Positions 15,101 through 25,460 of a stretch of 64,000 bases of DNA are shown piece after piece (position 1 is the stretch's first letter; every line of letters starts with the position of its first letter). Origin of the DNA: Acorus gramineus (Eukaryota > Streptophyta > Magnoliopsida > Acorales > Acoraceae); the NCBI GenBank assembly GCA_030737835.1, contig CM060854.1, forward strand, positions 7,450,860 to 7,514,859, given 5' to 3'. Under the pieces are notes generated by a model that had not been told where the DNA came from, did not search any database, and saw nothing but the letters and a program-made list of their open reading frames with translations. A program made the position numbers and the translations under genes.

Positions 15101-16669
15101 CAAGCACATGAAAACAAGAGGAAATGGTGATTTTTTGCAACCCCATGTGTTTTATAGACTTCATGTGGGGAATGGTTGACATCCCAATTGAATCAGTGAT
15201 CGGAGGTTGAAGTCGCAACCAAGAATAAGATAGATTTAACACTTTTTTTTCCCCAATAACAGTTGCAGGAATCTTGAACACTTGGGGCTCGTACAGAGAC
15301 ATTTGGCTCTCCCGATTTATAAGCAAAGAACATCCTATACTTCTATCCTTAGTATAGAGCTTGTAGAAAGATTGAAATTTCTTTTTCCTTATCATGAACA
15401 TATGTCCAACTAAGTAAGAATTCAAACCCTCAATCTAGAGAGTGATATCCAATACTGACTCGATGATGTCTAACCTAAGATCATCCCTTTTAAGAAATTC
15501 CAATTACTCCAGGAAATGAGAAGCCTGATCTAACGACTCACAGGAAAGTCAAACTCGATACAGGCATTGGTTGAAGATCCTGTATTAGCACTTAGTAGGG
15601 ACCATAGGGAGACCGAATTCTTCTTTCCCCATTATAGACAAACTTAAAGCTTCAAAATGATGATCCAATTTGGTTCCGATGATTAATATAAAACTAAATG
15701 CTGGACCAGGCAACACCCAGAACCCAATTTTCTTTCCTTGTCTACTCTTCAATGATAAACAGATCTGGCCTACTACAACAAACTACTCAAAACTGTAAAT
15801 TCTTCCTCGTTGCAGCAGTTTGTCTACTTTAGTCTTTATCCTTTGTATATGCACCGTCTTCAGAGGCTCTGCAATTTTTGTGTTGTTTCCAGGTGCCATT
15901 TGATTTTGCAGTTAAAGATGTGCAAGAGCAATTGAAAAAAGTGGCGAAAGGAGAGTACACGATTCCCAGTACTGAGAAGAGGAAGTTTGGAAACATCACA
16001 TTCGCCGCCATCTCATTACCAATTGTCGGAATTAAGAGCCTCCTCAACGAGGTAATATGCTCATTTAAATTCTCATTTATCCCATACCATATGTACCTTG
16101 ATTAAGCATGGAAATGCATATTATGCTTTGATATTCAAAAAAAATTTAACATAATTATCCAAAATGATTTTTATCTACCTGGCCAGCTAGCAAGAAAGAA
16201 GAAGTATTCCTGTTGCATTATTTGGAAGAAAAAAAAATCACCCATCATTTTTTTTTTAACCATGTGATCAAAACAGCTGGCTGAGAAAATTCCTGGAGCT
16301 AGAGATTTCCTGAAAGACAAGGATGTGGAGAGCAAGCTAAACAGGGCCCACATAACGTTGGCTCATAAGAGAGCTCACGGTGTAACAGCAGTAGCCAGTT
16401 ATGGCGTTTTCGCCCAACAGAATGTACCAGTCGATCTCACAGCCCTGGTCTTCTCCGATAAGTTGGCAGCATTTGAAGCCAAATTAGGTGCCATAAATGA
16501 CGAAAAGATTAGTTCAAAGAACCAGTGGCCTCATGTTACAATTTGGACCGGAGAAGGTACTTCAGCCAAGGAAGCCAACATGCTTCCACAGTTGCTTTTA
16601 GAAGGCAAGGCAATACGCATAGAGATCGATCCGCCAGTCACAATCTCCGGGACATTGGATTTTTACTGA
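141..16669 (+). CDS. RNL: Plant tRNA ligase (RNL), 3' part of the gene, 18 coding exons
   Basis: Plant tRNA ligase seals tRNA exon halves after intron removal and also joins bZIP60-type mRNA in the unfolded protein response (family knowledge). Coding exons: 141-205, 307-468, 1631-1791, 2044-2075, 3063-3244, 3895-3974, 6504-6569, 6696-6982, 7740-7847, 9856-9953, 10047-10107, 10572-10648, 10758-10829, 10982-11058, 13422-13502, 14121-14223, 15893-16051, 16277-16669. All junctions are GT-AG and phases close without a stop, giving 753 residues. The kinase P-loop GIPGCAKSALCKE is encoded across the 6982/7740 junction. The last exon holds the two cyclic-phosphodiesterase (2H) motifs, HITLAH and HVTIWTG, and ends LDFY-stop. 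The N-terminal adenylyltransferase region with its catalytic lysine is outside the window, so the gene is partial. The enzyme family is of about 1100 aa. Several introns contain retrotransposon remnants; none interrupts an exon. Confidence 0.95.
2340..2930. repeat. Low-complexity and repeat-like stretch in an RNL intron
   Basis: A purine-rich G/A run at about 2360-2415 is followed by a T tract (2588-2598) and, at about 2757-2920, a segment dense in GGGT/ACCC words such as GGGTCGGGTT and its complement. This composition differs from the surrounding AT-rich intron and suggests a repeat insertion. No ends or target duplication were identified. Confidence 0.35.
5090..5860 (+). mobile_element. Decayed LINE (non-LTR retrotransposon) 3' ORF2 fragment, zf-RVT region
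   Basis: Within the RNL intron 3975-6503. At about 5278 the translation reads FSVKSFYQRL. At about 5452 it reads WTYDENIICTLCG followed by EEEMREHLFYGC, the Cys/His pattern of the zinc-binding domain at the end of plant LINE reverse transcriptases. At about 5680-5760 a degraded WDICLA...NEHIF...ENMW block follows, matching the usual WxIWxxRNxxIF end of these proteins. There are frameshifts and stops throughout, so it is not functional. The 5' part of the element is missing, as expected of a 5'-truncated insertion. Exact ends are not clear. Confidence 0.75.
5994..6120. repeat. Low-complexity C-, A- and purine-rich tract
   Basis: Runs of C broken by T and A (5994-6040), then an A run and a G/A-rich segment to about 6120. 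It lies just after the LINE remnant in the same RNL intron and could be a tail-associated simple repeat. Confidence 0.6.
8390..9160 (-). mobile_element. RNase H domain fragment of a LINE, antisense in an RNL intron
   Basis: A minus-strand reading frame (9110 down to 8712, 132 codons) reads as a plant RNase H-like domain: GWYKSNSDRS, AGYGGLV, NVLEYKAILEG, YLESDSSTTVAWV and HVFREGNQAVDYLA. The four acidic positions of the RNase H core (D in NSD, E in LEYKA, D in ESDS, D in AVDYLA) are visible. The usual DG after the first Asp is DR here. After LAC there is a stop. A shifted frame then continues with PDQFDGTLQHILAKDVSDKNYIR, so a frameshift broke the end of the domain. A T run at 8391-8403 on the plus strand could be the poly(A) tail of the minus-strand element. 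There is no start codon or 5' region, so this is a truncated retrotransposon piece and not a host gene. Confidence 0.75.
11150..11275 (+). repeat. Dispersed repeat, related to the right edge of the window
   Basis: Words such as CATCATCTAATGAGTATAT, GAATTGAATG and TTTAACGAGGTATATACCTC occur here in order. They recur on the opposite strand at about 63755-63885. Shared order over more than 100 bases indicates one repeat family, probably a small DNA element. This copy is in the intron 11059-13421 of RNL. Ends are not resolved. Confidence 0.5.
11600..11865 (+). mobile_element. LINE 3'-terminal fragment (probable)
   Basis: Translation at about 11597-11690 reads LVQNIWESLLQFIKDWG, which resembles the last helix region of plant LINE ORF2 proteins. 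The downstream text, with a T-rich stretch and CTTCTCTTAATGAAGTT, resembles the 3' untranslated end of such elements. A (GA)n run follows at 11866-11881. It is short and has no catalytic motif. Confidence 0.45.
11866..11897 (+). repeat. GA dinucleotide microsatellite
   Basis: AGAGAGAGAGAGAG followed by an imperfect GA-rich tail, in an RNL intron next to the LINE fragment. Confidence 0.8.
11990..13085. other. GC-rich insertion-like block inside an RNL intron, unrecognised
   Basis: From about 12020 the composition changes sharply. There is a GCGGCCGCATATGCGG palindrome and several GCATATGCGG-like words. An A run (12210-12222) is followed by a C/T-rich segment (12225-12520). Near 12985-13050 there are further CCGCATACCGCATA words. 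Similar words at both sides suggest the two ends of an inserted DNA element, but no clean terminal inverted repeat or target duplication was found. Short open frames here have no recognisable motif. Confidence 0.4.
14544..14863 (+). repeat. 159-bp tandem duplication, two copies
   Basis: Two adjacent copies in the RNL intron 14224-15892, offset 159 bases. For example AAGGACAATAATGATAT starts at 14583 and 14742, and TAATAAAGAAACCCACA starts at 14671 and 14830. The copies differ by scattered substitutions and a small indel near the left end, so the duplication is not very recent. No coding content. Confidence 0.9.
15084..15590 (-). other. Unrecognised open-frame stretch in an RNL intron
   Basis: A minus-strand frame of 113 codons (15425-15084) continues upstream to about 15590 with only a few stops. 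It contains no motif I recognise. The length of the nearly open frame in AT-rich intron DNA suggests remains of a coding transposon segment or a retrocopy. This is inference only. Confidence 0.25.
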
Positions 16670-19600
16670 CATCATCAATATGACACTATTTCTGCTACCC
16701 TATCTTTTGCTATTGTAACTGATGAACCTCGTGAATGTGATAGTTTTGATGCCTTCGATTGGTGATAAGAGTCGATAAGGGATCTGTTCGCAGCATGAGT
16801 GCTGAGAATTTTTGTAGGCTTGAGTTTGTGTAATTGAGGGATCTAGTGTGGTAATGGTTGTGAATTGAAATCACATATCTACATGATTGTATAGCAGGAT
16901 GTCAGAATGGTCAAATGGATTGTTCATTCAGTTTTAACTCTTTGAAAGTCCAAATCGAATTCAAGCTTTTTGTGCTTACTGATGGAGAAACATGAACAAG
17001 TAGCTCTCTGATAAAGGGAGCTACCATGTCTTGTAGTGGAGTACCTGCAGTGCCCTATGTGGTGGAGAGTGGGGAAGTAGAGTTGATTGTACATTCTTTT
17101 TAATTAAAATAAAGTTTGAGATTCTACCACCATATGTTGAATAATAGTAGTACAATGGGAAAATGATATGTTAGCCACGTTTTTAATGCTCATCGATTTT
17201 ATTTTTTTAGTAGTTATAAAAAATGAAGTATACATTAAAATGTGCTAATTTTTTTTTTAAAATGAATTTAAAAAGATATTTGTATCTTTCTTAATCTCTT
17301 GTATATGTATGTATGTATGTACATTATTGTATTTGTTTTTAAATCATATCAGATAATCCAATATTAAATTCAATATTAAATAAATTTATATTTTTTTCAA
17401 ATACAAATGAGAAGTGGATATAAATGATATGTTACACAGACTCTATTATATAAGCCTACTCATATTTTTATTGACTGCCTAGTTGACTTTAACAAAAGAG
17501 TAAAAAAAATAAAGTATCAAATTATTCTTATTTAAATCACACGTTCACGTGTCAAATCTTACTTTGTGTACGGTTTCTCCTCCCTAACACATCTCAAAAA
17601 AATTAGCAACCGTTTTTTTTTAAAAATCAACAATTTAAAAAAATCATTTCGGCTGACCTGCTCATTTTAGACGAATAGCGTTACCAGTATTGGATTCTTT
17701 TCGTCGCTTTCTATCGTATAAGAGATGGCTCGACTACCTTTTCAATCCTCCTCTGGGTTCCATCTTTTTCGACCTTCATATCCACTTTTTGATTAATGTA
17801 ACTGACTTTTAACGAAACACTAAGATCAGATAAAAAAAAGTCAGTTACATTTTATAAATATAACTTAGTTTTAAAATATATTACACAAATAATGCATAAA
17901 GGTTCATATTAGTTTAAAAATGTAACACAACCATATGTCAATATAATATCAAAATACTATAAAATCCTCCAAAAAAAAAACATATTTAACATCGAACACC
18001 AGATTCAAAGAAAAAACTGTAAACAAAAGTCACATCAAAGGCTGCCATATTTAATATCAAATAGCAGATTCAAGAAAAAATTTGCGAATATAACTTGGGT
18101 TAAAATACAAAATCTATATAATAAGTTGGTTACATTAACAAATCCATGAAGCTAGTTACAAAATTCAATACAAATATTCATATAATAGTTAGTTACATTC
18201 TCTGTTACATAGGTATGCATATGTAAGTGACATTCAAATGTTAAACAATGGATATATAGTATTGAAAACCACATTTGACATAAAAAACAACCACAATTAA
18301 CATTAAAAAATGAAACAATTGAAAAATATACAATAAAACACACACCACACCTGAATCGAACTGTTCTTTTTTTTTTTCGATCAGATTAGACGCTTAAAAG
18401 AGTTGTCCAAAAAATCAAATCCAATTGCAATCTCAATTTTTTTTTTAAAAAAAAAAAATTACCATAAAAGGAAGTTGTTGATTCAATTATGAGTGTTCAA
18501 ATGTGATATAGTCAAAAAAGAAAAAAAATTGCAATTGAATGCCCCCCCACGCACGGTTCCAAAGAAGGCAGTATTAACTGTTTGCATTAATTTCATTTAA
18601 GAAGTTACTAAAAATGGAATAAAATGACTCATAGTTCCACTAAGATCATATTAAGAGTCGATTGAAATGTAACTGATTGAGAATAACTCTTCAGCAAATA
18701 TAACTAATTATTAGAACAAATTATGAACAACCTGAAAAAAAAATTTCTACAAAAATGAATGGACGATTCAAATATTGAAATTCAAAAAAAGAAGAAAAAA
18801 AAAACAGATTTAAATGCCCAAACGGGTGATTCTAGAAATAAATTAATGTCCTATTTTCTTAATTACTCTATTAATTATGGTGAATATTAACAAACACACT
18901 TAAAGTGTATTTTTGATAATTCAATATATACCATGTCATAAGACTTATAGGGTCTACTTACAGGGTCTACGAAACCGGACTTTTTGATAATCCAATATAT
19001 GACGATCATTTTACTTTTCAAATAATTGAAAGTCTAGCTGAAGTCTTTTGACCAAAATAGTGAAAACTCAGGTCCTGTGAATGAGATGAATGCACTTGAC
19101 ACCAACCATTCATTCATGCACTGTAGATAACATTTTTTTAGATCCCCAGATATAGAAATAGTGATAACGATCAAGAACTTCATTCATATCAATCTTTAAT
19201 GGGATGCACGTGTGGAGATTGTCTTAAAATTCATTAAATACGGTCACCGTGATTATACATTTCACTAGGGTCTGCTTGCGGTGGATCGAACAAATAAATG
19301 TGGATTAATTTATTGTGCATGCTATTTTTATAACCCTCCAAACAGATATTCTGAATCCTAACCACTGAAGGCTATTTAAAAAGTTAATCTGAAGTTTTAT
19401 AATTTTACAATCTTATAAATGCTCAATTTTGAAAAGTACAATAGTGTATAATGTACATGGATTTTTTTTATAAAAAAAACAATGTGCATTCAGTTTATTT
19501 ATATTTGTTTTATTTGTCAAAGTTGAAAAGTAGAATACTTTTTCTTCAATTTTATAAATAATATATGGGGAAAAATGCATATAGCCCCCTCAAATATTGA

Positions 19601-20204
19601 GAATATACATCATCAGCCCCTCATTTTTTCAAAAACCCCCTTATTTTATAGCTTTAGTTTATCCACCCCTATCGTTAACCGTATGCAATTGTGGTGTAGT
19701 TAAATTAGTCATATTACCCCGTCTGTTTCACGCCATATTATCCATGGTTTTTTTATTTATCAAAATTACTCTTTTTTTCATCAAAAACAAGTTGAATCCT
19801 CTCCTCTACAGTCCTCCATGGCCTCAAATGCATACACAGGGGTATTTTGGTTATTTATAGGGATCTTTTTGAATTTTTTTTTAAACATCAAGAGGTTACA
19901 TGAATATATATTTTTAAGCTACTGTTGAGTATGGAACATCCCACAAATATTCTTTAGAAATAGATGATAATTCAACTCAGGTTGGCTAGACGCTTCTTAA
20001 CCATAATAAAAATCAGGGGTCCATAAGGATATTCCCAATCTTTTAGGGGGCCTATATTCATAATGACAAAAACGCATTTCAGCTTTCTCGACCAAAAAGA
20101 GTCCGCGAAGTCGTCAGAGTTGATCAGTCGACGAACGCGTTCTCACGCAACTCAACTTCCACAAATGCACCTCACTCACCGCAACCCCTCCTCACCGCCG
20201 CCAA
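16670..20204. other. RNL 3' flank and intergenic region
   Basis: The RNL 3' untranslated region probably extends to around 17100, where an AATAAA-like signal lies at 17108-17113. From 17130 to 19560 the sequence is very AT-rich, with many A and T runs, and I see no gene, tRNA or intact element. A foldback candidate lies at 19567-20080. The last 120 bases before 20205 are more GC-rich and probably form the leader and core promoter of the receptor kinase gene; I could not pick out a TATA box there. Confidence 0.6.
19567..20080. repeat. Foldback-like element upstream of the receptor kinase gene
   Basis: The left end reads ATATAGCCCCCTCAAATATT then GAGAATAT. The complement of the right end (about 20020-20060) reads ATATAGGCCCCCTAAAAGAT then TGGGAATAT. 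Both are followed by CCCC-containing words, giving inverted repeats of about 60 bases. The outer ends and target duplication are not clear. It lies 125 bp upstream of the start codon at 20205. Confidence 0.45.
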
Positions 20205-22532
20205 ATGCCTCCTAACCCCGCCGCCGCCGCCGCCTCCCTCCTCCTCCTCCTCCTCCTCTTCTCCTCCGCCGACGCCCTCGGCTCCGCCTCCACCCTCGCC
20301 GTCGTCTCTGGTACCAACACCGTCTGCGGCATCTCCGCCGGAAACTCCCCCCAGACCATCTCCTGCTCCCCCGGCGGCAGCACTCCCATCCTCCCCGCCG
20401 TCCCCTTCGACTCCCTATCCGGCGGCCGGAACTTCTTCTGCGGCGTCAGGTCCGGCGGCCTCAGACTCTTCTGCTGGAGCTCCACCACCTACGCTCGGAA
20501 GCGGATCTACAACGCGGACTTCTCCTCCTCCGCCGCCGCCGCCGCCGTCGGATTGAGGGATCCGGCGGTCGGGGACGACCACGTGTGCGCGATCGAGGAC
20601 AACGGGTCGGGCGTCGTCCACTGCTGGAGGGGTCAGCGTGGTCTCTTCCCCGCCGTCGTCCGTTCGGGGACGTTCCGGTCGATCACCTCCGGCCGGGGGT
20701 TCTCGTGCGGGGTCACCATCAGCAACAGCTCCGTCAAGTGCTGGGGGGGCGAAATCGGGGGCGTGATCGAGAGAGGGTTCGCGAATGTCTCCGTTTCGGA
20801 ACTGGTCGCCGGGGACTCGCACGTCTGCGGCGTCGATCGCCTATCGGGGCTGATCATTTGCAGTGGCGGCAACAACGATTCGGGCCAATTAAACGCACCT
20901 TCGGCTCCGGCGTTCGAGCTTTCGCGGCTCGCGTTGGGGGCGAATCACAGCTGCGCTTTGCGGAGGTCCAACGGAACCGTCGTGTGTTGGGGAGATGGAT
21001 TTCGATTCAACAGCGCTTTGAATGGGACTTCCTTCGAATTGATCGTCGCGGGTGCGAATCGCGTCTGCGGAGTAATAGCAGCCAATCTTTCAGTGATTTG
21101 TTGGGACGTTTCAAACGCGGTTTCGCTGCCACTGCCGAAGATAATTCCGGGCGCATGCGTTTCGAACGCTTCGTCGTGCAGCGGTTGCGGCGTCTTCCCC
21201 GACTCGCAAAGCCTCTGCACGGGCTCCAGATTCATCTGTCAACGTTGCGACGAAGCTCCACCGTCATCTCCACCATCGTCTTCGTCTTCGTCTTCGTCGC
21301 ATCGGAAGCCAAGCAAAGCATTGTTCGCATTCGCGATCGTGGGTTCGGTCGGGGCGGTCCTCGGACTCTGCTCCATCGTCTACTGTCTATGGATCGGGGT
21401 GTGCGCGCAGAAGAAGATACACAATTCAGTCCAACCAACCATCGCCCCCGCCGCCGCCGCCGCGTCCGACCCGGCCATGCCCCCCATCGGTGGCTCCCCT
21501 TCCAACTCCCGGACCCGGTCACGCTCGTCCATCTTCCACCGCCAGAGCTCGCGCGCGATGCGGCGGCAGAGGAGCGGCACATCCCACCCGGACCGCGTCG
21601 CGGAGGAGTTCACGTTCGCGGAGCTCGCAAAAGCAACAGAGAACTTCTCTCCGGAGAACCGCATCGGCGCGGGGAGCTTCGGGACGGTGTACAAGGGGAA
21701 ACTGGAGGACGGGCGGGAGGTGGCGATCAAGCGGGGCGAGAGGACGACGAAGAGACTCCAAGAGAAGGAGAACGCCTTCCAATCCGAGCTCGCCTTCCTC
21801 TCGCGCCTCCACCACAAGCACTTGGTGGGGCTCGTCGGGTTCTGCGAAGAAGAAGAGGAACGTCTCCTCGTCTACGAGTACATGAAGAACGGCGCGCTCT
21901 ACAACCACCTCCACAACTCGAATGGAAAACTCGAATCGTGGAAGACGAGGATCAGAGTCTGCCTCGACGCGGCGCGGGGAATCGAGTACCTGCACAACTA
22001 CGCGGTGCCGCCGATCATCCACCGCGACATCAAATCTTCGAACATACTACTTGATTCGAATTGGACGGCGAGGGTGTCCGACTTCGGGTTGTCTTTGGAG
22101 GGGGAGAACCTGTCGATGAAGGCGGCGGGGACGGTCGGGTACATGGACCCGGAGTACTACGGGCTGCACCACTTGACGGCGAAGAGCGACGTGTATGGGT
22201 TCGGGGTTGTGTTGCTTGAGGTGCTGACGGGGAGGCGCGCCATATTTAAGGAGGGCGAGGCGGAGGCGATGAGTTTGGTTGATTACGCGGTGCCGAGGAT
22301 CGGGGAGGGGGAGGTGGGGAGGGTCTTGGACCCGCGGGTCGGCCCGCCTGGGCCGAGTGAGGCGGAGGCGGTGGAGCTGGTGGCGTATGTGGCTTTGCAT
22401 TGCGTGAGTTTGGAGGGGAAGGATCGGCCGAGCATGGCGGATGTCGTCGCGAATCTCGAGAGGGCGATCTCGTTGTGCGAGGATAGCCATGGGAGCATCT
22501 CCAGTAATAACATCTCTTTAGGTTCGGATTGA
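20205..22532 (+). CDS. CRINKLY4-related receptor-like kinase (CCR type), single exon
   Basis: 775 residues without introns. An N-terminal hydrophobic segment (about 8-25) is a signal peptide. The ectodomain to about residue 300 has repeated RCC1/CRINKLY4-type units with paired Cys and Trp (CGV...CW patterns and several VAG/VxG-xxHxCGV blocks). A short Cys-rich region follows (CSGCGVFPDSQSLC...CQRC), then a Ser/Pro stretch. One membrane segment spans about 372-397. The cytoplasmic kinase has the GAGSFG loop (488-493), VAIK with K509, HRDIKSSN with D608, DFG at 626-628 and DPEYYG, so all key catalytic residues are present. ACR4-related kinases act in epidermal and root cell signalling, but the CCR members are less well defined. 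The start at 20205 gives a good signal peptide and sits in a CCAAATGC context. GC content is far above that of the flanks. I place it near the CCR3/CCR4 group by architecture only. Confidence 0.93.
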   Translation: MPPNPAAAAASLLLLLLLFSSADALGSASTLAVVSGTNTVCGISAGNSPQTISCSPGGSTPILPAVPFDSLSGGRNFFCGVRSGGLRLFCWSSTTYARKRIYNADFSSSAAAAAVGLRDPAVGDDHVCAIEDNGSGVVHCWRGQRGLFPAVVRSGTFRSITSGRGFSCGVTISNSSVKCWGGEIGGVIERGFANVSVSELVAGDSHVCGVDRLSGLIICSGGNNDSGQLNAPSAPAFELSRLALGANHSCALRRSNGTVVCWGDGFRFNSALNGTSFELIVAGANRVCGVIAANLSVICWDVSNAVSLPLPKIIPGACVSNASSCSGCGVFPDSQSLCTGSRFICQRCDEAPPSSPPSSSSSSSSHRKPSKALFAFAIVGSVGAVLGLCSIVYCLWIGVCAQKKIHNSVQPTIAPAAAAASDPAMPPIGGSPSNSRTRSRSSIFHRQSSRAMRRQRSGTSHPDRVAEEFTFAELAKATENFSPENRIGAGSFGTVYKGKLEDGREVAIKRGERTTKRLQEKENAFQSELAFLSRLHHKHLVGLVGFCEEEEERLLVYEYMKNGALYNHLHNSNGKLESWKTRIRVCLDAARGIEYLHNYAVPPIIHRDIKSSNILLDSNWTARVSDFGLSLEGENLSMKAAGTVGYMDPEYYGLHHLTAKSDVYGFGVVLLEVLTGRRAIFKEGEAEAMSLVDYAVPRIGEGEVGRVLDPRVGPPGPSEAEAVELVAYVALHCVSLEGKDRPSMADVVANLERAISLCEDSHGSISSNNISLGSD

Positions 22533-23135
22533 TTGAATTTTTTTTTTTTTTTTGCATACAGTGAATTTGATACGAAAGAGATTGAAGATTGGAATTCTTT
22601 TTGGTTTTAATGTTTATTTTGAAGTAGTTCTTTTTTAAAAAAAAATTCATGTGCTTGTGTGTATAATTGATTGGAGAGTGGCGAAAACCAACATACAAAA
22701 TTTTGTGGACATGTTGTTGTTCTTTAGTTTTGATTTTTATTTTGAGTGGAATTTTTTTTTTTTTTTTTTTGTATTATCCAGAGCAGATCATCACATACGG
22801 ATTTAACGAGCTGAAACTTATTAGACAAAAAAGACACAAAACTGACAGTGGGTCAAAAGACCCATAAAAACCAGTTCTAGAGGGACTACATTTCTTTCTT
22901 TTTTTTTGTACTCATGCATTGCAAGAATCGATTGCACGACCTTCTCGAAGTGGGGTTGGTGTTCCATCCACCACGGCAAAGCGTGCGGGGACATTTTGAA
23001 TGGCAAGTTGGTGAGTGTGTTTTTGTAACTGAGGCAGCGTTTTAGGTAGCTTTAAGATGTTATGTTTTGAGTGTTGATACACTTCGTCCGTTTTAAGAAC
23101 TTGTCTGTAGTCTAGAGACATCTCTTAACCGTTTA
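22533..23135. other. 3' flank of the receptor kinase gene
   Basis: T-rich runs at 22537-22552 and 22750-22770 and short AT-rich sequence; the kinase 3' untranslated region probably ends here. At 22912-23060 a less AT-rich segment contains no frame I can assign to a gene. Confidence 0.5.
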
Positions 23136-23509
23136 GAACATCTTCAATGGATATATTAATTAACATATTAGTGTCATGTTGTTACATAACATGTAAAAAT
23201 ATTGCTCTACTTGAGATGTTAAAAAGGAGTTAAATGTGAGCCTCACGTGTCGGGTGTTATCTTTCAAGCTAACTGAATGTGGGTCTCACGTGATAATTCT
23301 CTTTAAAGAATTTAAAAAAATACATTTAGGAGGTTGAGTGGTGGAAAGGTGGGGCTCATTATTATGTTGAGTGGTTTATTTAGCTGGTCCATTGGAGCAA
23401 CAACAACCAACTAAATAGGGATGTAGTAAATGAGCGTGTAGTTGAGGTATAAAGTGCTGACATGACACTTTAATATCTTGTTTAGCTAATATATCAATTG
23501 GAGATGCTC
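23136..23509. mobile_element. Harbinger/Tourist-like MITE with TTA target duplication
   Basis: The 374-bp element starts GAACATCTTCAATGG and ends with CCAATTGGAGATGCTC, forming terminal inverted repeats that extend through ATATATTA-containing sequence and an AGTGTCATG block. TTA lies directly outside both ends (23133-23135 and 23510-23512), the usual target of PIF/Harbinger elements. There is no coding capacity, so it must be non-autonomous. Confidence 0.75.
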
Positions 23510-25460
23510 TTATACACTAAGATTTGCAATAAAGCTGGATATACTACATTATCACAGTGGTGAAAATCAAAGAAAAAATGTATGCTAATGTATCTTGGAG
23601 TATACTTAATTTTTTATAATAGTATGTATTAAATATACAAATGTGTATTTTTTTAAAAAAAAATTGATGAGGACTATGGATTGTACACAGTGCTGAACAT
23701 ATCATTTTCATTGCAAGCATATTATTCAGTTATAAAATATAACTTACGTATTCTTCAGTATTTTCAAAAGAAAAATTTGTTCCAAATTCTTTTTCAAGTA
23801 CAGTCCCTGTTAAAAGATGGTGTTGGATTTATTTGACATAGGTTCTGGATGAGAAACAGATGGCCAGAACAAACTTTGACTTGGCAATTGAATATTGACC
23901 AATTCTACAGAGAAACAGTCATGGTGGGTGCATGCTTTTGTAGTTTTTCAAACTTTGAGGAATAATTATTAGATGATTGATTATTATGCATCAATTACAC
24001 CCCCACAAAGATACATTGATGATCGCTTCAGTGATTGGGCATACATACCCTAACATTAAATTCATTGAAGAAGAAAGCAAGTGCAGCACGGCCTATTTGT
24101 TAATAATTTCAAAGAAAAACATTTTTTTCCAAAAAGTGATTAAAGGAAATTTGAATTTTATTTTTTAATCTTGTGGGGTTGACTAGGAGGGTTTAGAATA
24201 ATAGCGTGATTATTAAAAAAAAAAAAAGAAGTTTCCTTCTCCTAACTTTTTTTTCTCTCAAGTACATGTTCTATGAATTAACTTGAAAATGAGTCTTATT
24301 TTATATCAAACCAAATTTTATGTGAATTTCATCTTTCTAGTTTGACCATGAGGGTCCCTTCGATATAAAAAAAAAAAAAAACTGTGTTTGAAAATAGATT
24401 CTCATGGAAAGCTAGCTATTCTTAAAGCTCCTCCAACTTTGTATCTTGGGTAGACTTCCCTTCACATATGAAAAGGGGTCTTTAGTTAAATATTCACTTA
24501 ATTATTTGTGTGTTTTTTATTTCTAATAAAATTTCTCTGTATCAAATCACATAATTGTTATTCCCTCTTCAATAATGGGTCATGATAGCAGTATGACTCT
24601 GAACGTTTGGATATGCAGTAACATTCTTTATGGCTTCCCACCACTGCACCATAGATCTAAATGGGGCCTGATTTTGAATCACAGCTTGGTCATAAGAATT
24701 AAGAAGACACATGGAAATATGTTTTGATATATCAATTAAGCTGTATAATTTTTACCAAAATAAAACAAAAGAATATAAAATAAAACCTAAGCTGTCTGAT
24801 GACTTTTGAGTCTAGGTCAATGCTAATTTACAAGGATTTTTTACTCTGGAAATATTATAATATTCTTCTTTCCTCACCAGTGTCCCTTATTCTCCAAGAG
24901 ATGCTTTTCTCAAGTCTTCAACAAAAATAAAAAGTATACCTACTTTAGTGATAGTAACAACATCAAAGTAAAATGAGACAAAAAAACAAGCTTCACACAT
25001 CCACGTAATTTTCTTCTCTCCAAGGATGCCTTTCAAAAGGTTACTTCTAATTTTATTTAAAAAAAACGTGTTATTTTATTTAAGAAATGTTATAATAAAG
25101 ATTTTATTGTTTGGTTGATTATTGATAAATTATTAATAAAATGTGAATAAATAATAATAAAAGATGAAAGAATGATTTGACATATATAATTCTTATTTAT
25201 AGAAACGGTGACAAAGAATTTGATATAATATGATTTATAGAAAATTTAAAATATTAATACCAACTTGTTCACTCATAAATCATAATATGAAATAATTATA
25301 CCCACTTATTCCGTGCAAACAATTAAACAGGCTTTTTGGTTTATTCATTTTTATTCCACTATATTCCGCACCTATTCCAATGCTTAGATAGGGCGATATT
25401 TCAAGATTTAAGTGTTAATTGTATTGATAAACTGGCCAAGCCTATCCAAAAATTTGTGAA
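23510..25460. other. Intergenic AT-rich DNA without recognised genes
   Basis: No coding frame of note on either strand. Around 25070-25440 is a stretch with AATAAAGATTTTATTGTTTGG and TTATTCC words that recur near 30319-30640, and partly near 60790, so it is probably a dispersed repeat. It immediately precedes the LTR element. Confidence 0.5.

Noticed and set aside
20585-22054. A 489-codon frame overlapping the receptor kinase in another frame, and several minus-strand frames
   Set aside because: Arg-rich shadow translations of a GC-rich gene whose main frame has a signal peptide, membrane segment and full kinase motifs.
22912-23121. Possible gene fragment downstream of the receptor kinase
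   Set aside because: Short frames on both strands without a recognisable motif or splice context.
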